A DNA stretch of 64,000 nucleotides from Streptomyces sp. LBL (GTDB lineage: Bacteria > Actinomycetota > Actinomycetes > Streptomycetales > Streptomycetaceae), in contig NZ_JARXYX010000047.1 in NCBI RefSeq assembly GCF_029893585.1, forward strand, positions 1-64,000, in the 5' to 3' direction. Positions 29,101 through 41,100 of the stretch are shown one piece after another. Numbering within the stretch: the stretch's first letter is position 1; every line of letters begins with the position of its first letter. The notes beneath the pieces were generated by a model, which saw only the letters and a program-made list of their open reading frames with translations, had not been told where the DNA came from and did no database searches. The position numbers and the translations under genes are program-made.

Positions 29101-32100
29101 GGGCCGGTCGAGGATGGCTGGCGCGAGGCGATGCGCGAGCGGGGTCTGCGTGCGGGTGTGGCGGCCTCGGACGATCTTGGCTGGCTGTTCGTGGTGCACC
29201 GGGAGCTCGGGTTCGACGAGCCGGAGCGGCTGTTGTTCCGGGAGGCGGTGCTGGCCTACATCCTCGGGGCGGGGCTCCCCGCCTTCGACGTTCTGGAGGC
29301 TTCGCACCTGGCCGGGTTGGGTGACGAGTACGAGCGGTCCGTGGTTTCCGGGAGGGGAGAGGGAGTCGAGCTTTACGGGCTGCTGGACAAGATGATCACC
29401 GACCATGAGGAGGACATCGACGCGGACCTGTGGGACGACCTGGTGCCTCCGGACCGGGTGATGTACGGCCAGTTGGGCGGTGGCTATGAGATGACGGCGG
29501 GCGCCACGCGGGCCGCCCGTGACCTGAGGCTGCCCCTGCATAACGCGTCCGCCCTGGTCCGCCTCGATGAGCTGCCCGAGATCGTGGACGATGACAGTGC
29601 TGCTCTGAGGGGCCTCATCCGGGGTCTGGCGGCCGAGGGGCTGGAGATGCTGCCCGCGGCCGGCGTTGAGGCGTGGGTGGCGGTCTGGATGCCCCGGGAA
29701 GTGGTCTTGGAGCTCGGCGACGTGGCCCCTGTAGGTGCCGATTTCGTGCGCCTGCGGGTCTCGCGGGACGACGCCGGCCGGATGGCCTTCGGTGAGCCGT
29801 CGGACGAGTCGGCCTTGATGTTCTTCCGGGTCCTTGAGTCCGCTGCGCGTGACGTCACGTCGCTGCTTCCGCCTGGCACGATGCGGACGCTCAGGTATCC
29901 GCGGGGGGTGCCGGCCGAGATCACCCGTATCCGGCCGGAGCCGGATACGGGCAGCTCTGTGCTGACGCTGAGGGAGGTGGATCCGCGGCCTGCAGCGGTC
30001 GACGATGAGTCCGAGGCGGGCTCGGTGTCGGACGACGGTGTGACGCAGGAGGCGCCGTCGGGAGACGGTCCGCTGCCGCAGACACCGGTGCGCTATCCCG
30101 AGCTGTACGACGATCCGCGGTGGAAGGCTGCGGTCGCAACGTACCGTCGCGCGTGGGCGACGGTGTGGCGTTCCGATCGGGCGGTGATCGACGCCCTCCA
30201 GAGGAGCCTCGCCGAGCTGCGTCGCAGTGTCGGCGAGGAGTCGGCGGCGCCGGAGCAGGGCCTGCCGACGAGGCTGGGGGCTTTGGTAGAGGCCTTCACG
30301 GATGTGCTCGCGGACCACAGCCAGGTCTTTAGGGAGCTCTCCCACTACCGTGAGGGACGCGATGCCGAATGGCTTCGCGTCATGGGTGTGGAGCGCGGCC
30401 TGGATGCGGCGGAGGGTGCTCCGAGCTATCTGGAGCAGCTGTTCCTGGTACACCGGGAGCTTGGCTTCGACGAGGCCGACCGGTTGTTGTTCCGCAAGGG
30501 GCTGCTGTCCCACTACTACGCCATCGACCATCCGTTCGATGTGCTGCGGGCCTCGCACTGGGCGGGGTTGGGCGACGAGCGTGAGCGCGCTGTGCTCGCC
30601 AGTGAGGGCGTCGAGCTGTACCGGCTGCTGGATGAGATGCTCCCCCCGCGCCGGAACATCGCCCCGGCGCTCGGTGAGGATCTGGTTCCGCCGCATCTGG
30701 CGGTGTACCGCGAGTTGGCCGGTGACGAGTGGGTGGACGCAGCTCGTGCGGCCGCCCGGGAGAGGGGCCTGGCGCCGGAGTATGGCGCTGCCCTGCGAGG
30801 CATTGTGGCCCGGGATGTCGCCGATGACGGTGAGCTGCTGGAGACCCTCGGACGCGGTCTGGCTGCCGAGGCGTTGGAGTTGCTGCCGCCGGTCAACGAG
30901 GCGGCCTGGTGGTCAGAGTTGCTGCCGGCTGACCATGAGATCGAGACCGGCACGGAGATCGTTCACGGGGACTTCATTGTCGCGCGTCCCACCATGGGCG
31001 ACGCCGTCAGGGAAGCCGGTGCCGTGCCGGAGGGGCAGCGGCGGACGTTCCACGGCGTCCCGGTGTCCACCGCGCGTGAGGTCACCGCACTGATGGGTGG
31101 TGGGCGGCGGCTGCTGATGTACCCGCCCGGCGCCAGGCACGGGGCCATGAACTACTCGCGGGTTCCGTCCGGCGACGCGCGTGCGATGTTGGAGGAGTTG
31201 GCATCGCGGCCGGTGTCCGTCCTGAGCCGGGAGGATGATCTTCCTCGGTTGCGCGAAATCCGTGACGAGGATGACGACCTGACCGGCTTCGGGTACTTCC
31301 CGGACGCGGACTGGGCGGTCCGTGCACCGTTGCTTCGGCGGGTGCCCGAGGTCCGCACGATGTGGGTGTGGCGTGAGGACGATTCTGGTCGGACCTGGCG
31401 TGCGCGCGCGGATGTGCCGACGGCGGCCGATGCTCCGGTCTTCTTCTACGCCACCCATGGCGACACGCTGAACGAGCGCACCGTCGTCAATATGGCCAGG
31501 TTCGCGGTCAGTGTGGCGGCCGGGGCCGAGCAGGAGGGCCCGGTCCAACTGTGGGTGACGGCGTGTGGCCCCGATGTTCAGCGGCCCGCGTGGGATGTCC
31601 TGGCGAGCCATGCCCAGCGTCTCGGGATGAGGGTGGTTGAGTCCGACACCGGCGTCTCCTTGGCGATAACCCCTGGGGAGAGGGCGGACAGTCCCCCGGA
31701 GATCCATGTGTTCCCGTCTCCCGGTGGTGGGCCCGGTTCCCTGCGGGTGCGTGAGCCGGACGGCCGGGTGGTGTCGTATCCGCGGCAGGGCCAGCTCACG
31801 TCCCGGTGGGAGCTCGGCGAGTTGCCGGGTGCGGAGTACGTCAACCGGGACCGGAGCTCCGCCCGCGCCATCGCGGCTGGTGTCCAAGAGAGTGACGTGG
31901 AGGCGGAGGGGGACGAGAGGTCGCTCCAGGAGCGGGTGTTGGAGGCAGCGGCGGCCGAGGTCGCGGAGTTCCGGGAGCGGGTGCTGGATGAGCTTCCCCG
32001 TCAGCCGGATGTTGTGGAGGAAGAGCCGTCGGACGACACCGAGCCGGAAGAACCGGCACTGATACAGGAGCCGATTCGCTATCCCGGGCTGTACCGCAGT

Positions 32101-35100
32101 GAGCAGTGGAAGGCCGCGTCGGAGCGGTACCTTTCCGCGTTCGCGGCGGTCACGGGCGGGGCCCGGGAGGTGAACGAGGTTGTCCGCGAAAGCCTTGCCC
32201 GGCTGAACCGCACTGTTCTGGCACTGCCGGAGGTCGCGCGGGACGGCGAAGCTCCGGAACGAGGCATGGAACGCCGGCTGGAGCAGGAGCAGCAGCTGTC
32301 CCTGCCTGAGATGATCAGGCACTTCCGACAGACCCTCGATCGCCGTAGTGAGGAGCTGGCCGGACTGTGGAACTGGTCCCCGGTGTTCGCTGGGCCGGGT
32401 GACCGGAACTGGCAACGGGCCATGGAGGACGAGCGCGGCCTGCGGGTGAGCCGGCCAGATGTGACGGATGGTCTTGGCTGGCTGTTCGTGGCGCACCGGG
32501 AGCTCGGTTTCGACAAGCGGCAGCGGCTGTTGTTCCGCGAGGCTGTGCTGGCCGCCGCCCCCTGGGTGTCTCACTCTTACGGCGCCTATTCCCTCTTCAG
32601 TGCTTTGGAGGCTTCGCACCGGGTTGGGCTGGGCGACGAGCATGAGCGGGCTGTGGTCAGCGAGAAGGGTGAGGGCGTCGACCTTTACCGGTTGCTGGGA
32701 GAAATGGTCGCCCCGTATGCCGATGACCTCACCCCGGAACTGAGGCGGGGCCTGGTACCGCCGGAAATCGCGTTGTACCGCGAGTGGGCCGATGCTCCTC
32801 AGCTGGACCAGCACGGTCGCCGGACCGCGCAGGCGATGGGCCTGACGATGGAGCACGCCGGCGCCCTGGCCGGCCTCAGCAGGCCGCTCGAGCGCGGCGA
32901 GCACGGGGAGGTTCTGAACGCTCTCGCACTGGGACTGGCGGCAGAGGCGCTGGAGCAGCTGCCGCCGGCCAACAGGGAGCTCTGGTTCGCGGAGCAGCTA
33001 CCGGATCCGGACTCCATCGGCCTTGGCACGGCTATGGGTTTATTTATGCTCAGTGTGCTGAGTCCCTCGCGGGAGGACGCACAGAGAGTTCACGCAGACA
33101 GGGAGACGCAATACGCCGCGGCGGGCTACGAGCCGCAGCAGGGGCCGTTGGTCTTCTACCGGATGCCGGCGTCTGCTGCGCGTGAGGTCACGGGGCTCGG
33201 CGGGCGGCTCCCGCGGTTCAGGCCTGTTGGCAGCATGTTGGAGGTCACCGATGTTCGGCATGAATCGGATGCGGGCAGCTATGTGGTGACGCTGCAGGAG
33301 CAGAGTCCGCAGCAGCCCGCACCTGCCGGGGGGCGGCTTGACGATGTGCGGCGGCGCCAGATCCGCGGCACTGACGGCGAGTTGGTCGGCGACGGGTACT
33401 TCAACGACCATGACTGGGCGATTCGGGAGCCGGTGTACCGGTGGCTTCCGGAGGTCACCAGGCTGAGGCTGTGGCGTGAGGGTGCGGGGGCGGTCTGGGA
33501 GCGCGCGTCCGTGTCGGTGCCGTGGGGCCGGGATGCCCGGGTCCGTTTCTTCGCCGGGCACGGTTCCGGGCTCGGCAGCGCTGAGGGCACCGGCAGGATC
33601 ATGTCATGGCGGGCCATGGACAGGGACTTCACCGATGTGACCCTGCTGGCTTGCGGCCCGGGTGGGATGACCCCTGAGTCGGAGACCTTGCGGACTGCCG
33701 CCCGTGAGTACGGCGTGGTGATTCACGAGATCCCGGTGGAGGTGTCGTACGGTCCGCTTCCTGAGGAGGGTGAGCCCGGGGAGATCGACGTGCTCCCGGG
33801 CGAGGGCGGCGTGTCCGGTTTCCTTCGTTCGTATCATCCGGATGGCCGGGTGGTGCGGACGCCGGCGCAGGAGCCTGCCGAGTGGGAGGTGGCGCCGCGT
33901 CCGGATGCGAAGTACGTCAACCGGGACCAGCGTTCCGGCCGTGCCGCTGCCGCTGCGGCTGCGGCTGCGATTGCGGAGGAGCTGGAGGGCGGCGAGGACC
34001 GTGCGGCCGCGGTCGAAGGGGCGTTGGGGCTCCGGGACGGGTTGTATCTGCGTCACCTCGTGATCGATCCGCGCGTAGGGGCCGTACTGCGCGATGCCGA
34101 TGAGGAGTCCTGGTCCGACTCGGACTCGTCGTCGGACGAGGAGTACGACTCGGACTCGTCGACGGACAGCACGGCAGCGGCACCGCGGGGAATGGCGCCG
34201 CTGCGGCAGACAGCGGTTCGTTACCCCGGGCTGTATGACGTCGAGGGGAACTGGGAGGGCCTGCGGCGAACGTATGGCGACTCCTTCGGGAAGGTGATGT
34301 CGGCCGCTCCGGAGGTGATCGACGCCGTTCGTGCCGCCCTCGCGGAGCTGTACCGCACCGTCGCCCGGCTGAACCCGGATCTTGAGGAGGACGTAAACCG
34401 AAAGCTGGTCCAGCTGACCGAGGACCGGCCCGAAGATGCCACCGGTCTCCTTGACAGCTTCAGTGAAGCGGCCGACGAGCACAGCAGTCTCCTCGCCTCG
34501 CTGTGGCGCGAGTTCTGGAGCCCGCGTGAGCCGCGCGACGAGGAACTGGTCGTGGCCATGCGCGAGCGCGGCCTGACGGTGAGCCTGTTCCCGTCGGACG
34601 ACCTTGAGCGGCTGTTCGTGGTGCACCGGGAGCTTGGGTTCGACGAGCGGCAGCGGTTGTTGTTGCGCAACGCGGCGCTGGGCCTCTACGTCGGCTCGTA
34701 CGACCTGCCGTTCGATGTTCTGCAGGCCTCGCACTGGGCGGGGCTGGGTGACGAGCGCGAGCGGGCTGTGCTTGCCGGCGCTGAGGGGGTCGAGGTTTAC
34801 CGGTTGCTGGACGAGCTGATCGCCCCGTATACCGAGAACATCGGCGACCCGCTGCTGAGGAATGGGCTGGTGCTTCCGCACCTGGTGGCTTTCCGCGCGT
34901 TGGCCGGTGATGCGCTGGTGGATGAGACCAGGCAGGCCGCCGCGGAGATGGGCCTCAGCCCGGAGCATGGCGCCGCGCTGCGCCGCGTCGCACAGCTGGG
35001 CGGGACGGCCGACGATGACGACTCTCTTCTGAACACTCTCAGCCGGGGTCTGGCGACCGAGGCGCTGAAGATGCTGCCGCCGGTCAATGAAGAGGGCTGG

Positions 35101-38100
35101 CGGGCAGTGTGGCCGCCGTCCGTGACGGTCACGCGTCCGGTCGGCACGGTGCTTCCGCCCCTGAAGGGGTTCTTCAAACTGACTGCCTCGCGGGAGGACG
35201 CCGCCCGGACAGCCGACGGCGTCCCGCGGGACGGGGCGCTCCTGCAGTTCTACCGGGTTTCCCGGGTCACTGCACCTGAGGTCACGGCGCTGGTTTCGCC
35301 CGGCGGGCAGCGGGTGTTCATGTATCCCCCTGGGATCAGGTACGAGGTCACCGACGTCCGGCTGGAGGCGGACTCGGGTAACCGATCGCCTTACGGGAAC
35401 GTGATGACGTTCCAGGAGGTGAATCGGACGTCCGTCCCCGCTGCGGAGGGGGGCGACGGTGTGCGGCGCCGTGACATCCTCGATCGGAACGGTGAGCTGG
35501 TCGGCGACGCGTATTTCAACGACGCCGACTGGGCGGTCCGGGAGCCGGTATATCGGTCGCTTTCGGACGTCACCGAGTTCGCGGTGTGGCGTCAGGGCTC
35601 GGGGCCGGGTCTGGAGCGCGCGTCCGTGTCGGTGCCGTGGGGCCGGGATGCCCGGGTCCGTTTCTTCGCCGGGCATGGTTCCGGGCTGGGCTTCGCTGAC
35701 GGCACCGGCGAGATCATGGCGGAACGGGCCGAGTCGGCCGGGTTCACCGATGTGGTACTGCTGGCCTGCGGCCCGGGTGTGCGGGGGCCGGGGTCGGGGA
35801 TCTTGCGGGAAGCCGCCGGTCAGTACGGCGTGGTGATTCACGAGATCCCGGTGGAGGTGTCGTACGGTCCGCTTCCTGAGGAGGGTGGGCCCGGGGAGAT
35901 CGACGTGCTCCCGGGCGAGGGCGGCGTGTCCGGTTTCGTGCGTTCGTATCATCCGGACGGCCGTGTGGTGCGGACGCCGGCGCAGGAGCCTTCCGAGTGG
36001 GAGGCCGTCGAGTCGTACCCCGGTGAGGAGTACGTCAACCGGTACCAGCGTTCCGCCCGTTCCGTTGCGGATGCGCTTGCCAGGGAGCTGGAGGGCGGCG
36101 AGGACCGTGCGGCCGCGGTCGAAGAGGCGTTGTTGGGGCTCCGGGACGGGTTGTATCTGCGTCACCTCGTGATCGATCCGCGCGTAGGGGCCGTACTGCG
36201 CGATGCCGATGAGGAGTCCTGGTCCGATACGGACTCGTCGTCGGACGACAGTGCGGTGGCAGGGCCGGAGCAACTGCCAGGAGACGGCCCACTGCCGCGG
36301 ACACGGCTTCGTTACCCCGGGGTGTACGCCGAACCGCGGTGGACGGAAGCGACGGACAGGTACAACTCCGCGCTCAAGCTGATCTTGTCGGACGATCCGG
36401 TACTGAGCGATACCGCTCGCGACGCCCTCGTCGAGCTGTACGGTGCCGTCGCGCGGCTGGACCCGGGTTCGGCGGACGAGGCGAGCGAAGGTCTGCGCTT
36501 GCTGGAGCAGGACCGGTCTCGGGGCCTGTCTGATCTGATCCGGGAGTTCCTGTTTACGTTCCAGCTGTACCGCGACGTCCTCCCCGTCCCGCGGCCCTTG
36601 CGTGCGGAGCTCGACGAGGGCTGGCACCGGACGATGAATCACGAGCGGGGTCTGGCGACGGCGCGGCGGGCGCCCGACCACCTCGAGGGGATTTTCGCCA
36701 TGCACCGGGAGCTCGGATTCGACGAGCGGCAGCGGCTGTTGTTCCGTGAGGCGGTGATGGCCGCCGCCGCCGACCTCTCGGGTGGCTACCAGCCCTTCGA
36801 TGTTCTGCGGGCCTCGCACTGGGCCGGGCTGGGCGACGAGAGCGAGCGCGCCGTGCTCACCGGGGAAGGAGCCGACCTCTACAAGCTGCTGGGGCTGATG
36901 ATCGCCTCGCGTCCCCGAACCATCGCCCCCGAGGTGATGCGGGACCTGGCGCCGCCTCAGGTCACGCTGTACCGCCGGCTGGCCGGTCCCCGTTTGGAGG
37001 GCGTCGAGGAGGCCGCCCGCGTCATGGGTCTGCCGCCGTCGTTCGTCGACGCCCTGGCCCGCTCCCGACGGATGGTCGCCGGCGCCGTCCTGCCCGGCGA
37101 TGACTACCTCCTCGACACTCTCATACGGGGTATGGCGGACGAGGCGCTGGAGATGCTGCCGCCGAGCAACCGGGACGGCTGGTGGACGGTTCAGGAGTTG
37201 GAAGAGCCGCCCGGCGAGGGCCTCGCGGTCGGCGAGAGGATGCGCCGCGGAACGGGCGAGGCCCTCGCGGTCTCCAAGGTCGGCACCGCCGGTCCGGCCG
37301 CTCCGGGATGGCGTCACGTGCACTACCGCGTCCCGGCGTCCACCGCCCGGGACGTCACCGCGCTGGGCTTGGGGCTCATCTACCCCTCGACCGTCGAGCA
37401 CGAGGTCACCGCGGTACACCACCTCAGCACACGCGACGAAGCGGGGCGCGTCGTCTCCGAAGACCTGGTGACCGTGCAGGAGGTCGACGCGCGGCCACAG
37501 AACCCTCCGGTGTGGAACGACGGCGTGCTGCGGCACGACACCCTGAATCCGGAAGGTCAGTGGATCGGTGACGCGTACTTCACGGCCACCGAGTGGGCGT
37601 ACCTCGAGCCGCTTTACCGACGGCTGCCGGAAATCACCAGGATGGCGGTACTGCGCGAGGACGGAACGGGCCGGCTGTGGCGCGCGTATGCTCCGGTGCC
37701 GTCGGGCTTCGGTCCTGGCGCCTCCTACTCCTCAGGACACGGGTACGCGCTGGGTGACGTGGAGCGCACCGCCCACCTGATGGCGTGGAACGCCGCGGCG
37801 CGCGGCTTCACCGACGCGGTGATAGTGGCCTGTGGCCCCGAAGCGGTGACGCCCGAGTCGGACGTCCTGCGAGATGTCGCCGGCCAACTCGGAATATCCA
37901 TTCATCTGTTCAGCCCGATGGCGGTCACTCCCGGCGACGACGAAGACGCACCCGGGGAGTTCGCCCTCCTTCCGGCTTCCGCCGGCGGGATCGGGGGAGT
38001 GCGCAGCTACCGGCCGGACGGCCGGGTCGAGTCGTATCCGAGGGAGAACGAGCTCTCCGGCTGGGCGCCCGCGACCGCGCCGGATGCGGTGTACGTCAAC

Positions 38101-41100
38101 CGGCAGGCGGCGCCTGTGGTCAAGCGTCCGGAAGAGGTCGCGACTGAAGGCGAGTTGAACCCGCGGCCCGCGCCCCCTCTCATCGGGAACGACGCAGTGC
38201 CGAGGGGCGCCGCGGGGCACGTGGCGGGCTGGCGTACGGCGCTGCTGCGCGACTCGCGCCGGGAGGAGCTGGCGACCCGGCACGAGCTGGCCATTGTCGA
38301 GGCCCTGGGCGATGACCCCCGGGTGCGGGAGACCGCTCTGCGCGCCGTCCGTGCGCTGGACACCAAGCTCTCCGCGGCTGCCGACGCCATGGCGCCGGCC
38401 CGGGTGGCGAGGCGGAGCTTCCTGACCGACCTGCTGCAGCCGGACTCCGACCCGAGCACCGCGGAACTGATCGACGCCTTCGTCAGGAACGTGCTGACCG
38501 CCAGTGAATACTCGTGGGCCCCGCTGGACACGGAAGGCGACTACTACCGTCAGGTCCACGTTGAGCGCGGTATCCGGGTCCGCCAGGGGCCGCGGAAGGT
38601 GATCGGCAAGATTCTGGACGCCTTCCTGGCGCTTCCGGAGGTCACCGCGGCGGACTTGCCGCGCTTCCGTGAGGCCCTGATCGCCCGGCTTGGCCACGAC
38701 TACTCATTCTTCGACATGCTCCTGGGCTCCCGCCAGGTCATGGAGAGCGCGGCTCCGCCCGACGCCGTGGAGCGCGCCGCGCTGGCCGGGGACGCCGCGG
38801 AGCTGCATGTGCGGCTTGACGAGCTGTTCCAGCCCCGTGCGCGTACTGCGGACCCGGGGTTGCTGGAGCGGCTCAGGCTGCCGCACGAGGTGGTGTACGC
38901 GGAGCGGACGGCGCATCTCACGGAGCCGAATGACGTACCCGTGCCCGGCCTGGATCTCGGCCACGCGGTGGCGCTGCGCATGCTCGACCGGCTGGACGAG
39001 GCCGGCCTGCTGGCTCGCTGGATCGACACCGGGGGGCGGATCGGTCGGCGGGAGTGGGGTGCCGGGCTGCGCGCGGAGGTCGCCCAGGGGTTCGCGTCGG
39101 GCAGGTTCGCGTTCCCGGCGCTGCTGACGGAGCACCCCCGCTTCCGTGACGTGGAGGGGCAGGCTGAAGCGCTGGACGCGGTGAAGGAGATCCTGAGAGA
39201 TCTGCGGACCCGTATGCCGGAGCACGTGGGCATGGCCGCCGAAGGGGCGGAACGCCTGGATCCGGTGAACGCGCGGATCCTTTGGGTGGGCCCACAGCCC
39301 GCCGACGACGTGTTCGCTCTGCCGCAGTTCCACAAGGCGACGATGGACGAGGAGACGGCCCTTCGGGACCTGGGCTGGGTGGCTGATGCCGGCGCGGAGC
39401 CGATGCTCTTCGAGATGTCCGTGTCCACCGCCCGCTCCATGGCCGGTTACACGTCGACCCGGACAGCTCAGTCCGGGGAGGTGCGGTACCCCCACGAGAC
39501 GTGGGTGCGTCGGCTGTCGGTCGATGTGCGGACGGACCAGGCGGGGCGGTCCTACCGCGTGGCGCGGGTGGAGGAGACCGAACCGCCGGTGCCCGGACCG
39601 CGCGTGGTGCAGCCGTCCGGTTGGGATGACCATCGGCCGGTGGCCCGTGAGATCAGGGACGGGAACGGCCTCTGGACCGGTGAGGCGGTCTTCGACCGGA
39701 CCGATCACAGGCTGCGGGCCGGGGCACTGACACGGTTGCGGGATATCACCGCGTTCAGCCAGTGGCGGGGGTCCGGCACCGACAGGGTGAGTGTTGAGCG
39801 CGCGATGCCGGTCGTTGACGGCACCACCGCGTTCTGGGTGGGCCATGGTCCCCGGGCCGGCGATCCGGTCGGGGTCGAGCGGTTCGCGATCAAGGTCGAG
39901 GGGATGGCGGCCCGGGTGGTGGCGGCAGGTTTGACGTCGATCACCGCGCTGGCCTGCTTCACGCCGGCATCGCTGGCCGAGGCGGCCGACCGGCTCAGGC
40001 CGCTCGTGAACAGTACGGACCTGACGGTCTATCTGCTGGATTCCCGGGTCGCGGTCGTCCCGGGGGAGGGTGACGGGCGGGCCCGTATCCATGTGGCTCC
40101 GGCCGAGGGGGGCCGGGCCGCCGGCTTCTTCGCTGTGCGGCCGGGCGTCGCGGGCTACGAACGGGTCCCCGCGACGCTCGCGGGAGCGGCGGACGCGCCG
40201 CTGACGTCCCGCTCCTACCCGGCGCCGGCGTACTGGAACGACGAGCCGGATGCCACGTGGGCCCGCTTCACCTTCTACGGCACCGACGCATGGCAGGACG
40301 CGGCGGAGGCGTGGGAGGTGGCCGTGGCCCAGGGACTGGCCGGCGATAAAGCGGTCGTCCATGGCGTGAGAATAATCGCGGAAAGGGTCCGCCGGTTCCT
40401 CGCCCGCGTCCAGGGCGATGTGGGCGCCGCCCGGGCGTTCCTGCCGGGCGAGAGGGCCCGTGCGGCGCACGGCGTTCTGTGGGACTTGCTGACGGCCCCG
40501 GTCATGACTCGTGACATGCTGCGGCGCCTGGTGGACGGACTCGGGAACGCCGTCTACGCCAACCCGGACCGCTTCTTGACGGCGCAAGCGCTGATGGCCA
40601 GGCACCCGAAAACGAACGTTCACGGTCTGCCTGTTGATGTCCCGAAGGTCATCCCGTACCCGGACGGCATGCGAGCCGAGTGGGGTGGCCGGCTGGGGTA
40701 CCGGCTCGGTAAGGGTCTGCCCGAGGGGCCCGGCCTCTTGCTGCGGTTCGCCGAGGTGCTCGCCGACGACGACCGTCAGTTGATGCGGTTCCGGGAAGGG
40801 CTCTTCGCCGCGCTCGTGGACGGTGGCAAGGACAGTCCGACGGCGGCGGACCTCTTCTCCGCATTCCAGGGCGTGGGCGTGCGGGAGGAGCATGAGCCGG
40901 AGATCTTCGCTGTCGATGCCTCCCGGTGGTACAGCTGGATGGAAGCGACACTGGATCCGGTCGGTCGGTCAGGCTCTCGAGTGTCGAGGGCGGATCTGGT
41001 CCTGCCGCATGCGCGGGTGTATGCGCGGTGGGCGGCGAAGCGGCTGGTGGACCCGGCGCTCCCGGACGTCGTGGCCACCCTGATCGACCCGTATACCTCC

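Larger units (their letters stand above)
33941..36060 (+). other. Module M10 (type B His/Cys domain), sister of M9
   Basis: It starts with an Ala-rich helix and an acidic linker, then VRYPGLYDVEGNWEGLRR (34216). LFVVHRELGFDERQRLLLR is at 34612 and the Pro-His box at 34876 (LVLPHLVAFR). The ARDV-like segment (35045-35430) has VFMYPPGIRYEVTDV, close to active ADP-ribosyltransferase C-termini but without the Glu pair. His-Gly is at 35674 (FFAGHGSGLG) and Cys at 35767 (VVLLACGPGV), 31 residues apart. Long stretches match M9 nearly base for base. Confidence 0.75.

Noticed and set aside
34096..34170. Calcium-binding RTX or EF-hand repeat
   Set aside because: The run is acidic but lacks the GGxGxDxLx nonapeptide or the spaced EF-hand ligands; it is better described as a disordered linker.
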